A program made the translations under genes and the position numbers. Below are positions 22,952-34,917 of a stretch of 64,000 nucleotides of DNA, one piece after another. Source of the stretch: Eucalyptus grandis (Eukaryota; Streptophyta; Magnoliopsida; Myrtales; Myrtaceae); assembly GCF_016545825.1 (NCBI RefSeq), contig NC_052620.1:10354001-10418000 (forward strand), written 5' to 3'. The notes under the pieces were generated by a model, which did not search any database, had not been told where the DNA came from, and saw only the letters and a program-made list of their open reading frames with translations. Each line of letters opens with the position of its first letter. Within the stretch, counting starts at the first letter, position 1.

Positions 22952-23427
22952 GTGCCACCAAACTAATCTACCAACGGAAGCGACCCAAAAGGGTAGATAA
23001 GTTTTAGTCAAAAACAAGTAATTGATTTGTACTTTATTTGTAAAGTTTGCACGTGATATATATATTTATGTTGGCATTTTCTGCTTTCAAATCATTGAAA
23101 TCTTCCATGGATATTTATCGTCAAATAATTTGCTAATTTTCTAATTGTCGCCATTTACTTCCCCTTGAGTTGTAAATTTTCCTTTGAACCGTCGGACACT
23201 TACCCAATTTGGAATTTATTTATCGCAATGTGCAGCTACAAAAATGGCGAGGATTGATCGAGTTACAATTATCGGCATTTTGTTCCCATAAGAAGCGCAA
23301 ATCTCATATGCAACGTCTATGGAACGCATGAATTTCGGCAATTCAAGTGCATGTCATCATTTGACGGTTTGATATTTATTTCCCAATTTCAATCCCAGAA
23401 ATTCTAGATAAACAAATTACTAAACTA
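22952..23427. other. No gene seen
   Basis: AT-rich spacer between two mobile elements; nothing recognisable. Confidence 0.5.
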
Positions 23428-24074
23428 GGGTTCCATTTGCTTTGAGAAAAATAATTTCCAGAACAATGTTTTTGAATTTTCTAGCATTCATTTCACGGAA
23501 AATGAACTAGTCGGAGAAAACATTTTCCTTCATCGAAAAAAGTCTTCTAAAATAGGGAAAAAATTTCTACTTTTCAAATTAGGGAAAACATTTCATCATT
23601 CACTCTCTCTTATCCCACATCCCCGCTAGTCCCCACTTCTTTCTTTTGTATTTTTCTTTTTTATTATTATTTTCTCTTTCTATTTCTCTTTTCTTTCTTT
23701 CTTTCTTTCCTTTTGTTTTCCTTCTTTCTTGACTGATCGCTGGCCACGACGACGGCTAGCAATTGGCCACAGGTTCGAGTGAGTGCGAACCTCTAGCTTG
23801 CTAACCATCGTTGTGGCCAACAACCGACATAAGAAGAAGAAAAGAAAAAGAAAAAATAAAAGGAAAATATAAAATAAAATTTTAATTTTTTAAAATTAAA
23901 AAAATATTAAAAGGAGTATATAGAGGAAAATCGAATTGAATTTTTCATATCAAATGATGAAAAATATTTTTTTTAGTACATTTTCAAGTTTTAGCCGAAT
24001 ATTAAAAAATTATCATTTTCCTAGAAAATGATTTCTAGGCAAAAACGTCATATTTTCGCAAAACGAATGAGAGC
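23428..24074. mobile_element. PIF/Harbinger-like foldback element, 647 bp
   Basis: The left end GGGTTCCATTTGCTTTGAG and the reversed right end GCTCTCATTCGTTTTGCG follow the GG...GTTTG pattern. The flanks are CTA (left) and TTA (right), a decayed TTA duplication. The arms continue as inverted repeats (CATTTTCC and related words) to a palindromic centre: GGCCACGACGACGGCTAGCA at 23742 pairs with TTGCTAACCATCGTTGTGGC-type sequence near 23800. The whole element could fold into one long hairpin. Confidence 0.7.
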
Positions 24075-24077
24075 TTA

Positions 24078-25280
24078 AGCTAGGACATTCAATGAAACAT
24101 TTCATTCCATCATATTGCAAACAAAGGCCCAAAGTTACACTTGATAATTACAACATGATTGTTAAAATATTATCCATCGTCACTTCAATGCGTGTTGGAA
24201 TGTAATGTGTGTGTGTATTTATATATCGGCTTAAACTTTGATATTGAAATTTCTAAAATGACATGGGACTCACGTTTAAAATCAATGATGAATGACTATT
24301 TAAAAGTTCCTTCTTTTTCCGTCCTGTTTTTTAGGATGGAAGTTATAGGCATAGCATCCCATCCAATTACCAAAGATATTGTTAAAAAAAGCATGTGGGA
24401 AATAAATGTAATATAACAACAACCTATGATATTTTATTATTTGATTATGTTGAAGGTAATGACCTACCACACTCCCCAGAGGTTATCTTTTAAGAGTGAT
24501 AGGTAAATAATTATGTACCTTAAAAGCTATGCAGAGAGTACCTTAAAAGCTTTTCAGGCCCGGCAAGAATTTTGAGGGTGATTTCACAATGATGTGCGCT
24601 AAAATCGCTGCAACGTCCCCGGCATGGCCAGTACCGATTGTCAGCTGTCGAATGAATGACAATCATTGCCAATCGTTGGATTTTCAGTGGTCGATCATTT
24701 AACCATCCATTGGGCCCGAAAATTTTGCCCAGGGCTGGTAGACTTACAAAGGTAGATCAACAACCCATTTCTTAACCACATATTATGACTTGTGTTGTTA
24801 TATAATTATTTATATTCTGTAAATTGATTATAAAGAGATTTAGAATAATAATATCTAAAATAATATCGTTATTAAATGAGAGTTCACAACACGCTCACAT
24901 CCAACTTATCTCTTTAATTCTTTCTTCACACTTATTTGTTTTCGCTCGATCTAATGCTCACTTACTTCATATTCTCATCTCAACTTAGATATGAATTTTT
25001 CTTAAATTAGATTAAATATAAAAATATTTTAGTAACATGGATCTAGTGATGTATGAGTTATTAGAATTAAAACAAATTAAATAAGTCTTAGAGCATTTTT
25101 TATTCGACCCACTTGTTTGGTGGGCCTAGCTTCCGGTGAAGTAGAAAATGCTCGAGTTTTGAGGCAAATGATCGAAACCAGGCTCAAGATTGGTCAGTCG
25201 GTCCTAAATAATACCCGTGGTAGTCAATCGTTGGCTAAACAGGATAAAAAATAGATCCTTAATGAAAGACGATTAATATT
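24078..25280. other. No gene seen
   Basis: AT-rich, short frames only (for example 24159-24416). No element ends or RNA genes recognised. Confidence 0.5.
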
Positions 25281-25304
25281 AGTAAGAAACCACCAATAAG
25301 ACAA

Positions 25305-25460
25305 AAGGCGATGACGTGGCGCAATTGCCTCGGATCCTAAAATCCCGGGGGGCCCACGTGGGATTCGCCAAGGACGGCAAAGTGGGCCCCCTTTTGGCGC
25401 GTATCGGACCCCACCGAACGTTGTCTCGCTGGCGCCCCCCGGTAACGACGAGGAAAACGC
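25305..25460. promoter_or_regulatory. GC-rich island with ACGT-core motifs
   Basis: Contains TGACGTGGCG (25313), the perfect palindrome CCCACGTGGG (about 25353), and further GC-rich words (GGGCCC, GGCGCG) in an AT-rich surrounding. CACGTG/ACGTGGC are bZIP (G-box/ABRE) binding motifs. No gene follows within 1 kb on either strand and a hAT element lies 250 bp to the right, so this may be an orphaned promoter fragment. Confidence 0.35.
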
Positions 25461-25680
25461 ACGGAAAGTCAACCTTTTCAACGCTTTGGTTTCTCACCAG
25501 AATAGAAAATAATGGTAATAAAAAAAAAAAAAAGTCTGCGAATCCAAGGGCTCTCGTGAAATTCCGGATGCCAACGCGTAGTCAAACCCCCGGTCAAATC
25601 CCGTATGTTTGCCCGCCTGTCGGTGATATGTGGAGTAGTTCATTCGGGGTCAGCTGCTCCCTGGATGTGTCTGGGCAAAT

Positions 25681-25701
25681 TATATATATATATATATATA
25701 T
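25681..25701. repeat. (TA)n microsatellite
   Basis: About ten TA units, immediately left of the hAT element. Confidence 0.9.
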
Positions 25702-25716
25702 GTGTGTAATTGTGGT

Positions 25717-26534
25717 TAGGGGTGTGCATGGTCCGGGCGGGCGGTTTCCGACCTAGAACCGGGAACCGCCCGCTGAGGATCGATTCCGAAAAATTGGAAC
25801 CGGGATCCACTCGTTTGTTGTATGGATCCACCTGGGAATCGGGCCGCCGGTCCGGTCTGGTTCTTGAATGGATCCATGGAATCAATCTTGACGCGAAATA
25901 ATTTTGGTTTCAACATGAAATACTACATGACATCAAAGTAAGCCAAAGAAAGAAAAACTGAATTTAAGTACATGGAACAAAAATTCATTTGGTGCAACTA
26001 TAAATGCAACCAATGAAAAAATGGATGTACGTAAGTTGATATAAAGACGGAGAGAGTAGTAAGTGTTCAGGAAAAATGGGTCTCTCTTAAAGCTATGAAC
26101 TAGACATATCTCACATCAAGTTCGGCAAAATATCACAAGTCACAAAGACAAATCAAAAGAGGTGAAATGAGGCACCATCCAAACACAGAAAATAAAGGAA
26201 GTGCAACTAAACAAGACTTTATTGAATACATCACCTTCATCATTATATTAATAAATAAACTAAACAACCAAAAAGCATAAGAATTCTCCAATATTCAGCT
26301 TTGTATTCATCCTGCAGCAGAAACAATTGCCACAAAACAATTGCTTTGTATTCAGTTTTAGTAATTTTTTTTTTTAATATTAAAAGGGAACCGGTCCGAT
26401 CCGAGTGGGCGGGCGGGGGGTTCCGCCCATGGAACCGGGAACCGGACCGGTTCCCTTAAGAACCGCCGGTTCCTGGCAGTTCTGTTCCGGTTTCGGGCGG
26501 TCCGGGCGGTTCCCGGGTAATTTGCACACCCCTA
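25717..26534. mobile_element. Non-autonomous hAT element, 818 bp
   Basis: Terminal inverted repeats TAGGGGTGTGCA and TGCACACCCCTA are exact. The flanks are ATTGTGGT (25709-25716) and GTTGTGGT (26535-26542), an 8-bp duplication with one mismatch. Inside each end is a GC-rich zone of GGTTCC/CCGGGCGG words, and the centre is AT-rich. No coding content recognised. Confidence 0.9.
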
Positions 26535-26542
26535 GTTGTGGT

Positions 26543-28109
26543 ACACCATGAGAGCAATATTCGTCGAATGCCAACCAATGAAAAAATCCTCAATACTGGT
26601 TGTCAAGCAATGCAGCATATTTCACCGCTCACCTCTCATGTACTAAATGAATTATGAGCGACACATGGAATTTGATTACCGGGGTGCACATGCACATAAA
26701 ATGGAGAGCACAACGTTGGAAAGTCTAATCCAAAAAACAAATGTTCTAAAAATTTAAACTAATAGCTAGAGAAAGATGCCAAATGTATATATGAAGAGCA
26801 TCTAAGACATGTTATCAGGCGAGTGTGATATTTTGACATGTGTAAAGAACATATTTGAGGCTTATAAACAGTGAAATTCGATTTCTACGTGGGTCTCAAA
26901 TTAGGGTTTATTAGAAACCAAGCTTCAAAGCATCAACCATCTTTTACCATCTCAAAACCAAGAGTCCTCAAGAACAAGGCATTCAAGCTTCAAAGAGCAC
27001 GAGACAGTGTACTCGTTAATGTTTTGAGTCGCCATAATCTACATAAATTTCGGTTTTCCAAATTAAAGTTTTCTAGGATAAAGCAAAATTTTTTTAGAGA
27101 ATCTTCAAAGTCCAAGTTGGAAATTAGCATAAAGTATTTTTGAACTATATATGATCAAACAGTCCGCAGTGGTCATTGATGGATCCAAGTCTTGAAGACG
27201 TCACTAAGTTTAAAATCATTTCATTTGACATGAGATCATTTTATCAAGGCTACTTAGTGTCTCAATTAATCTCAATCGTTGATGCATGGAAATGCTATTA
27301 ATCATTCATATTGATTGAGGTACCAAGAGAGGTGGGTACCATTTGTTTTAAGTATAGGGACATTTTTTGTTTGTTAATTTAAGGAGAAAATAACACAAAT
27401 GGTTCATGAACTTTTAATTTTTGCAAAATTGAAAAGTTTATGATTGAATTGATATTCATATGATCGAATTATGACTGATTGGAAAATTTCCTCAATTTGT
27501 ATGTATTGTTTGCTGCTACTCGTGCAAAGCCTAATTCTTACTAGAAAGAGATTTATGTACGTTACAAACATACTTCCTAAATTATTGAAATAGTTGGTAA
27601 ATATGGTTGGGAAATAGAAGGTTGCCATAACAATAAGTGATATTTCAAGTTTTGCCCACATAATGCTTCATTTAGGTCATGTTGGGTTCCTATAGTTTTG
27701 CATAATACTCCTCTACTTGATTAAATGCATCCCATACGGTTGATGCTGGACCATGTACCAATGGTCCAGGCAAAAGCCGTCTTTGCTTCTCACCACTTGA
27801 TTCGAGATATTCTTATCAAGTTTGATGCCGGCGAAAAATCATTAAAGGCAAACCCCATTTTTCCATCTAATGTTATTAATATGTGAATTAAAGGTGCATT
27901 TGTTTCGTTATAAAAAAGTAATATGAGAAAGATTTCTAGACTTCCCGATATCTAGAACGTTGTAAATTGTAAGTCAGTGTAAAATTGTTTTAATAAAAGA
28001 AAACAGTGGCACTTAAAATCGGAAAAACAATTTCTCATTTCTAAAAAAAGGAAAATGTTTTTATTAACTAAAAGTTTCGCCGGTGAAGACTGTTGGGAGG
28101 GCTTTAGAG
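26543..28109. other. No gene seen
   Basis: AT-rich with short frames (26871-27143 is the longest). The stretch 27390-27490 has phrases like those in MITE arms (TTCATGAACTTTTAATTTTT) but no partner arm was found. Confidence 0.5.
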
Positions 28110-28329
28110 CTTAAATTGTCAAGGAAAAATGACTCAAACAGTCTCTGAACTTTAGCTCAATGTGCAATTTGATCCCTGTACTTTTAATTTATTGAAAGTG
28201 GTCCCTAAACTTTAGCCCAATGTGTGATATAGTGCTTGAAATTTTAATTTGTTCAATGCAGTTTTTGAACTTTTGATACATGCTTAATTTAGTCTCTAAA
28301 CTGTATGAAAATGTTCAATATAGTATTTT
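28110..28329. repeat. MITE arm with 60-bp internal periodicity
   Basis: Three diverged repeats of a phrase like CCCTAAACTTTAGCCCAATG followed by a TTTTAATTT(A/G)TT spacer. This is common in arms of Mutator-like MITEs. The LINE tail at 28330 abuts it, so the LINE probably inserted into the element. The other arm is not evident. Confidence 0.45.
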
Positions 28330-29635
28330 CTTTTTTTGATAAAAGGTAAAATTATATTGACTTTAAACCAAAGAGTTATATATAGCTATATAGCAAGAAC
28401 TCGACACCAAAAACCTACACTCACGAAGACAAAAGTCATAGTGAGTGGAAGGGTGCCAAGATAAAAAGACCGAAGGCAAAGCCAAAACAGCAGCAAAAGC
28501 ACCCAAAAAGGCTGCTAACAAGGAAAACAAATAGCACAAAGGCAACCCTTACAACAATACAAGAGCAGGGAAAGGATCCCAGCTCTAAGATTGGTAGATA
28601 AGGACAACCCCACTGCTGAAGAAGCTTCGAAAAAACCAGTTGCGGCCCCGCCTTCAGGTTCGAACTTCAACAGCAAGGATACTAGGAGAAACCTCCGGAT
28701 GGAAGAGGGTTGAAGGGAACCCCCTACTCACGAATGTCAATCGAGCAAAAGGTAGATCAATCCGCGAAAATAGATGGGTTGAGCGACCAACAAAATAGCA
28801 ATCTTCGATTTGTGGTGTTGGGGGAACCTGATGGAAGGACAAAGTTTTGTCCTTAACAACCTTCTCAAGATGCTTCTTTATGGCTGAAAGGGATGGAGTC
28901 CTTCCCCGGAAGAGAATATCATTCCGCTCCTTCCAAATGATATAGCACAAGGCAGCAAACGCAAACCGAGCAAGAGTGGAGTGGAACGAAGTTCCAGATA
29001 AATATTTGATCGCCCAATGTAGGTTATCCAGCCAAGATTTATTCCACCAAGTGAAATTAAAATCTAGAAGCCCAAAAGGTGGCAAAGGCGGCAGGGATGG
29101 GACATCCAAAGAATAGATGGTCGACCGAGTTTGGACGACAAGAGTAGAAAGCACAATTCCCATCTGGGATTTTGCCATAGGTAAGAAGTAAAACCTGAAT
29201 TGGTAACCTATTCCTGGTAATCAACCTAAGTAGGAACTAATAACGCGGGAGAAGGGAATTGTTACAAATAAAAGGAGCCCATTGCATGGGCTGGCCTCTT
29301 GGCCGCAAAGCATCCCAAGCGGACGTAGTAGAGAAAGCGCCAGATGGGTTTCCCAACCAAGAGAAATGATCAGGTTCAGAGTTGAGCTGAGGAAGGGGGT
29401 CATCCCAAGAGGCAATCTCGTTCAAAACACCAGAGGTTCGGCCAGAGAATGAAATAAAATCAGCAACTGAAGCTCCTTTGGAAAGCTGAGAATGGGTGAT
29501 GTCTGCATTGGAAAATAACAAGTTGAGCGATCCTTTGAGGTGCCAGTTATTGAACCAAAAGGAGACAGAAAATCCACTCAAAATATTCGGTAGACAATGA
29601 AAAATCATAGTGGTAAACCACGAAAGGAAATTATG
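28330..29635 (-). pseudogene. L1-type LINE 3' end (zf-RVT region), 5' truncated
   Basis: Minus-strand ORF2 remnant in two frames. The upstream frame (29608 to 29237) carries FWFNNWH, LGNPSGAFSTTSAWDAL and NNSLLPRY. After a one-base shift LITRNRLPIQVLL leads into the zinc finger (CAFYSCRPNSVDHLFFGCP), then a further frame (29178 to 28654) ends with IIWKERNDILFRGRTPS. These are the usual landmarks of the plant LINE zf-RVT domain and the WKERN motif after it. The 3' part ends with a short A-rich tail (minus strand TTTTATCAAAAAAAGAAA at 28330-28347). No target duplication was found. Confidence 0.85.
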
Positions 29636-30880
29636 CTAGAATAATAATTCTCGCATTTGTGCCTCCTCGGGATGATGAAAATCAATATTTGGTATTCTCT
29701 CTAATGTATGCTATCAAAGAAGACACTTCATAAGAATGAATAAAATATTAGCACCGCAATGAAAAGTTTTTTCACTAGTAAAATTTAATATAAATCTTCA
29801 TATCATTGACACGAAAAAGTGATCAATTTTTAATTGAGATTGACGAGTAGCAAACTCAATCGACGAAAGTGAACTTTGGTATAAGTAGAAATCACCTACA
29901 ATCAGAACAATCCATGAGTTATAAGACTCATCGTTAGTACAAGATGGTGACAATAGTGGAGAGATTATCAATTAGAGCCTTTACCAGTTGGCAAGATGAA
30001 GGAGATCGACCGACAAAGTCACTAACAACAAACAATCTCAAGTTCAGAAGCTGTCACTTTTTATGCATAATCATATCTAGAATCCTGCATAATTGGTAAT
30101 TAGTAACTATAGATAGTATTAGGAAGCTATTTGTGAATTCGAACCGCGAGACTATTTATAAATGACTGCTACTGGTGAGATACAAAAACTCACTGTAATT
30201 TCAATAGAGGACCCGCACAATCAAAATCACTAAACATTTACTCTTGCACAGTCACATTCCTCTTTAAGTTTCCCACAAATTGACCTTCCCTCCACTTGAA
30301 ATTTCCCGTACCATTTACTTATCCCGAAACCTTCAATTTCGAGTACATGCATTTCAATTCATTTAGTTTTACATCTAATTACTCTTTTGTCCAAACTCAG
30401 CAAAGAACCCCTTTTTTTCCTTAATAATCCATCGACTCCATCCCTATTATAAGATCTTCATTTTCCGGGGTTAGTAGAAAGAGGCAAGTGCCCACTCTTG
30501 CTTGGACCGGATTGCATGCTGTCGACCCCATTCCAGCAGTGATTGCATTCAATGACATCAACAAACTTGTTAGGAAACAAGCACGAGGGACAAAAGGGTC
30601 TTTCCACCCCCGTCTCCATGGATATTTTATCAGTTCTAAAAGCCAAACGCGTCGTCGCCTTTGTCCCTCAGCACCCTGAATTCGTTCATCCACCGTCAGG
30701 AAGGAGCTCAGCACACGACCCCACGACCCCGCGACCGGCACTGCTCGCAGTGCCGTTCTTGGACTTATGCACGAGCCCTCACGGGACCATCTCTTCCGAC
30801 ATGGGCCCTCATCAGGGTCGAAAACTAATGAAAGCCCAAGAGAAAGAATACAGCGATCTGAGTTGAAAACGCATTCTTTG
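29636..30880. other. No gene seen; upstream sequence of the membrane-protein gene
   Basis: AT-rich to about 30420, then GC-richer towards the gene. The 106-codon minus frame at 30421-30741 lacks recognisable motifs and I do not call it a gene. Confidence 0.45.
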
Positions 30881-31098
30881 TATTGTCGGCTTTTGGCGAA
30901 ATTGGAGTGAGTGGAGCTAGGGAGTGCGATCAGAGAACCCGCAAAACCGCGTGAAAAGTAAGGGAAAAGATGGGAAAACCCCTTTTCCAGACAGACAACT
31001 TCCGGAAAAAGCCACCCATGTGACTGTTCTCACCTCATCCTCGCCCCGCATTCATGTCCTCCCACCTCCCCCCGACCGTCAGCCGACGCTTGAAAGGT

Positions 31099-31107
31099 AT
31101 ATATAAC
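31099..31107 (+). promoter_or_regulatory. TATA box of the membrane-protein gene
   Basis: TATATATAA, followed about 25-30 bp downstream by the CT tract, the usual plant spacing from TATA to a pyrimidine-rich start site. Confidence 0.75.
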
Positions 31108-31130
31108 CCCCATTCCTTAGTCTTCCCTCG

Positions 31131-31158
31131 ATCTCTCTCTCTCTCTCTCTCTCTCTCT
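31131..31158 (+). repeat. (CT)n pyrimidine tract in the 5' leader
   Basis: Fourteen CT units. CT-rich tracts at the transcription start are frequent in plant genes. Transcription probably begins here, 80-105 bp before the ATG. Confidence 0.8.
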
Positions 31159-31236
31159 TCCTCTTCACTCCATAATTGCAGATCCAATCTAAGCTCTCTT
31201 CAGTCCAAGCGGGCTAGAGAGCTCGAAGCGTCGGAA

Positions 31237-32643
31237 ATGGGGCAGCGCGTGTACTTCAATTGCAGAAGGGTTGCTCTTGCTCTTCTCTGCTTTGCTATCG
31301 TTTTCATGGGTTCCTTCGTTTTCCTCTGTGCTGGCGCTAGCTCGGAGTCTCAGATTCGGAGCAAGCAGTTTGTGGGTATTGCGAGAAGAAGATTGCTGGA
31401 GGTTCGAGAAGTAGATGGCGACGATGATCAAATCATCGCACCCAAAAAGAAAGCCAAGCTAACCACACTCACTACTACCACAGAGAAATCCAAGAGCCAA
31501 ACCAACCTCGCTAAATCCAGTCTGTCCACCAAAAACCAGACCAAGCTGATGAAACCCAAATCAAATTTCTCCTTCAAGAACCAAACCAAGCCTCTCAAAC
31601 CCACAAATTCGACCAAAAAAGCATCGCCCACGTCCACCGTTCTTGATAAATCCGAGCTCAAGAAGCTCAACTCCACCTTGAAGCTCAAGAAGCTGAACGC
31701 GACCTCGAAAGCCTCCAATTCAACCAAAAGCGCCTTTTCTTCGGCCAAGAAAAGCTCAGATCTGGGGAAACTAACCTCGCCCAAGAACAAAACCAAAGAG
31801 TCCCAGCTCCAACTCGACAAGAAGCTCACTCAGTCCGACACCAAGAAACAGAGCAAAAAGAAAGACTCCACCGACCAAGAACCCAAGATCCCAAAGACCC
31901 AGAAGCCGAAACAGCCGAACTGGCTCGAACAAGATGAGGACGACGATCTGGTATCCGAGTTCCGAGATCTGCCCAACAAGTTCCAGCAGACCCTCATCCC
32001 CGACCTCGAGCGAATCTCCACCACCTCCAAGGCCTACCTAACCCAAGCCAACAAGCAGATGACCAAGGGCTTCAAGCCCTACGTGGGCAACAAGTACGCG
32101 CCCACCATCGCGACCCTCGTCTCGTGCGCTTTCATCTTGATCCCTCTCATCCTCGTCTCCCTCGTCTTCAATCGCATCAAGGCCTATTTCTCCCTCCAGA
32201 AGCTCCTCATCTTCATCCAGGTCTACCTCTCCATCTACTTCTCGATCCTCTGCCTCTCCTCGCTGGCCACCGGGCTCGAGCCCCTGCGATTCTTCTACGC
32301 CACTTCGCAGTCCACGTACGTGTGCATACAGATTTTCCAGACGTTTGGGTACGTCCTGTATCTGCTGCTGCTGCTGATGTACCTGGTGCTTGTTTTCTCG
32401 ACCGACACCGGGCTGGCTTTGAAGTTCCTGGGGTTGGTTCAGACCTTCGTGGGCTTCGCCGTCGGGCTGCATTACTACGTCGCGGTGTTCCACAGGATGG
32501 TGCTCCATCAGCCGCCGCGGACCAACTGGAAGGTCCACGGGGTCTACGCCGCGTGCTTCCTTGCGATCTGCTTGATCGCGAGGGCCGAGCGGAGGAAGAA
32601 GGCTTACATGGAAGATGGTGGCGAGGAGGGCAAGAAGAGTTAA
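31237..32643 (+). CDS. Multi-pass membrane protein of unknown function, 468 residues, single exon
   Basis: Residues 1-34 (MGQRVYFNCRR then a hydrophobic run) form a signal peptide or anchor. Residues about 55-245 are rich in Lys, Ser, Thr and Asn with several N-glycosylation sequons (NQT, NFS, NST, NAT, NKT), so probably disordered and lumenal. An acidic patch (EQDEDDD) follows. The C-terminal part has five predicted membrane helices at about 289-313, 323-345, 365-388, 394-418 and 434-452, ending in a charged tail. The overall plan resembles uncharacterised plant transmembrane proteins; I cannot name a family. The frame stays open 61 codons upstream to an ATG at 31054, but that ATG precedes the TATA box, while the ATG at 31237 is the first one after the CT tract. 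The C-rich third positions and long intact frame contrast with everything else in the window. Confidence 0.93.
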   Translation: MGQRVYFNCRRVALALLCFAIVFMGSFVFLCAGASSESQIRSKQFVGIARRRLLEVREVDGDDDQIIAPKKKAKLTTLTTTTEKSKSQTNLAKSSLSTKNQTKLMKPKSNFSFKNQTKPLKPTNSTKKASPTSTVLDKSELKKLNSTLKLKKLNATSKASNSTKSAFSSAKKSSDLGKLTSPKNKTKESQLQLDKKLTQSDTKKQSKKKDSTDQEPKIPKTQKPKQPNWLEQDEDDDLVSEFRDLPNKFQQTLIPDLERISTTSKAYLTQANKQMTKGFKPYVGNKYAPTIATLVSCAFILIPLILVSLVFNRIKAYFSLQKLLIFIQVYLSIYFSILCLSSLATGLEPLRFFYATSQSTYVCIQIFQTFGYVLYLLLLLMYLVLVFSTDTGLALKFLGLVQTFVGFAVGLHYYVAVFHRMVLHQPPRTNWKVHGVYAACFLAICLIARAERRKKAYMEDGGEEGKKS

Positions 32644-32900
32644 AGCACAAACACAAGTGAATTCTTTGCTTCATAATCCGGCGGCTCCAAAGGAGCGGAA
32701 CTTGCAATCAAATGAATTTGGTGCAAGAAACGGTACAGAAAGCTACGATGGGATTCTTCATGTCCTCTTTCCATATTTAATTACTGAAGTTATTCTAATT
32801 TTTTGCCCACCTCCCAAGATTAAATGGGAATAATGCAGTATTAGTGTTCCTATTTGAAATAATGAGCATTGTTCTGCAAAATGTTGGCCAAGCAACTTTG
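32644..32900 (+). other. Probable 3' untranslated region of the membrane-protein gene
   Basis: T-rich after the stop codon. Possible AATAAT poly(A) signals occur at 32829 and 32860. The exact end is unknown. Confidence 0.45.
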
Positions 32901-33894
32901 GTGTAATTCTGTAATTGAAGTGATTATTTTGCATGATACCACTTCGGGCAAAGAACGATCATGGTATCATTGCTTTGCTTCGGAGAAAGAGAAGGAAGCG
33001 AGATTGAAGCGAGATTGTATCTTCTATTCAAATATTCATAGCCCTCTTTTAGTCGATATATGTGGTTATCCGATGTTCGTGTCTTCATTCCAATGTCTTC
33101 AATTGAGTAAGGACATTCCTATTGAGGGAAGTAGCAAGTGTAACTAGGTAAGGGAAAGAGGAGTTTTTCCCACGTAAGAAGAAAGGATTTCGCAAGAAGT
33201 ACATTAGAAATTAAATCTTTCGCATGGTATTTAATTTAGTAGTTAAAACTTTTCGATCACCTATTTAAGTACCTTGCTTTCAATTTTTGTTCATTTAAAT
33301 TGCATCAACTACTGATTTGCTGATAAGAAAATATAGCATTGTTTAAAAAGTCCACGTAGGATTTTTTTCGATTCAACTTGCATGAGCAACTTAAATGAAT
33401 CAAATTTAAAAGTTACGGAACTTCAGTGAATGATCAAAAAGCTGTGGCACTAAACTAAGTGCCGAACAAATGTTATGGAGCTTCTAGTATAATATTCTAG
33501 AGTATTGCTTTACCAATACTTGGGGAGAAGCAATTTTATGACGAGCAATAGTCATACATACTCAATGGATTACCATGATTCAAATGGAAAGAGTATATTC
33601 CGTTGCATTGACATGACATTAGTAAAAGCCTTGGTAATGACTATGTAAGAGCACACTTCATGTCAATTATAGTGATAATTATTCTACAAATTATAAATTT
33701 TTATGAAGTGTGTTTGAGTTTCTAATAGATTATTCATGTTGTTTTTATATATTGTCAAAGAATTTATAATGTGGTAAATATGAAATTGTGAAACCTAATT
33801 CTCTAGAAACTTTTTGATAAATTTTCAAGACTCCTCACTTTTTAATCACATTTCCAATTGCATGCTTTACTCTTAAAACTTAGGGTTAATATCA
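32901..33894. other. No gene seen
   Basis: AT-rich spacer with only short frames. Confidence 0.5.
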
Positions 33895-34395
33895 CGGATA
33901 CCACTAAAAACTTTAAATTGAAAATTTTATAACAAATTTATTCCAAATTAGTCTTTTTACCCAAAAATTCTCAAATTGGTAAATTTATAACAAATTTACC
34001 ATTCATTAGTTTTCGTTAAATTACTAAGGCAAACTCATATACCGTAACAAATAGAAGGTAATATTCAAAATAGATGCACCCGTCAACTATCCAATATTAT
34101 CCAATTCAGTAATTTGACGATAAGATTTAATAATAATTTATGGTAAAATTATCGCAGATATATCAATTTAGAATTTTTTGTAGTTAAAAAATTAATTTAG
34201 AGTAAATTTATCGTAAATGTATTGATTTTGGATTTTTATGATATTAATCTAAAATTTGCATCTTTCTATTTATTAAAAGAAGAAGAAGAAGAAATCCTCA
34301 CATTTTTCTGACTTCAGCTGTCAGGGGAATGAGGAAAAGAACTAGATTTCTACTCTCTTCAAAAAATTAATTGATTAGACCCCTCATCCCAATCA
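33895..34395. repeat. Tandem duplication, copy 1
   Basis: Starts CGGATACCACTAAAAACTTT and is repeated at 34417 with a period of 522 bp and a 21-bp spacer. Differences are a few one-base indels and substitutions (for example AAGAAGAAGAAG against AAGAGGAAGAAG), so the event is recent. The sequence looks like MITE-type AT-rich repeat DNA. Confidence 0.95.
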
Positions 34396-34416
34396 CCAGT
34401 AAACCTTATCGCCAAA

Positions 34417-34917
34417 CGGATACCACTAAAAACTTTAAATTGAAAATTTTATAACAAATTTATTCCAAATTAGTCTTTTTACCCAAAAATTCTCAAATTG
34501 GTAAATTTATAACAAATTTACCATTCATTAGTTTTCGTTAAATTACTAAGGCAAACTCATATACCTGTAACAAATAGAAGGTAATATTCAAAATAGATGC
34601 ACCCGTCAACTATCCAATATTATCCAATTCGAGAATTTGACGATAAGATTTAATAATAATTTATGGTAAAATTATCGCAGATATATCAATTTAGAATTTT
34701 TTGTAGTTAAAAAATTAATTTAGAGTAAATTTATCGTAAATGTATTGATTTTGGATTTTTTATGATATTAATCTAAAATTTGCATCTTTCTATTTATTAA
34801 AAGAAGAGGAAGAAGAAATCCTCACATTTTTCTGACTTCAGCTGTCAGGGAATGAGGAAAAGAACTAGATTTCTACTCTCTTCAAAAATTAATTGATTAG
34901 ACCCCTCATCCCAATCA
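34417..34917. repeat. Tandem duplication, copy 2
   Basis: About 98% identical to 33895-34395 by eye. Confidence 0.95.

Noticed and set aside
31054..31236. Upstream start giving a 529-residue protein
   Set aside because: The ATG at 31054 lies before the TATA box and transcription start tract. The added residues are a translation of the CT repeat.
32038..32707. Long antisense and alternate-frame ORFs over the membrane-protein gene
   Set aside because: Shadows of the GC-rich real coding frame.
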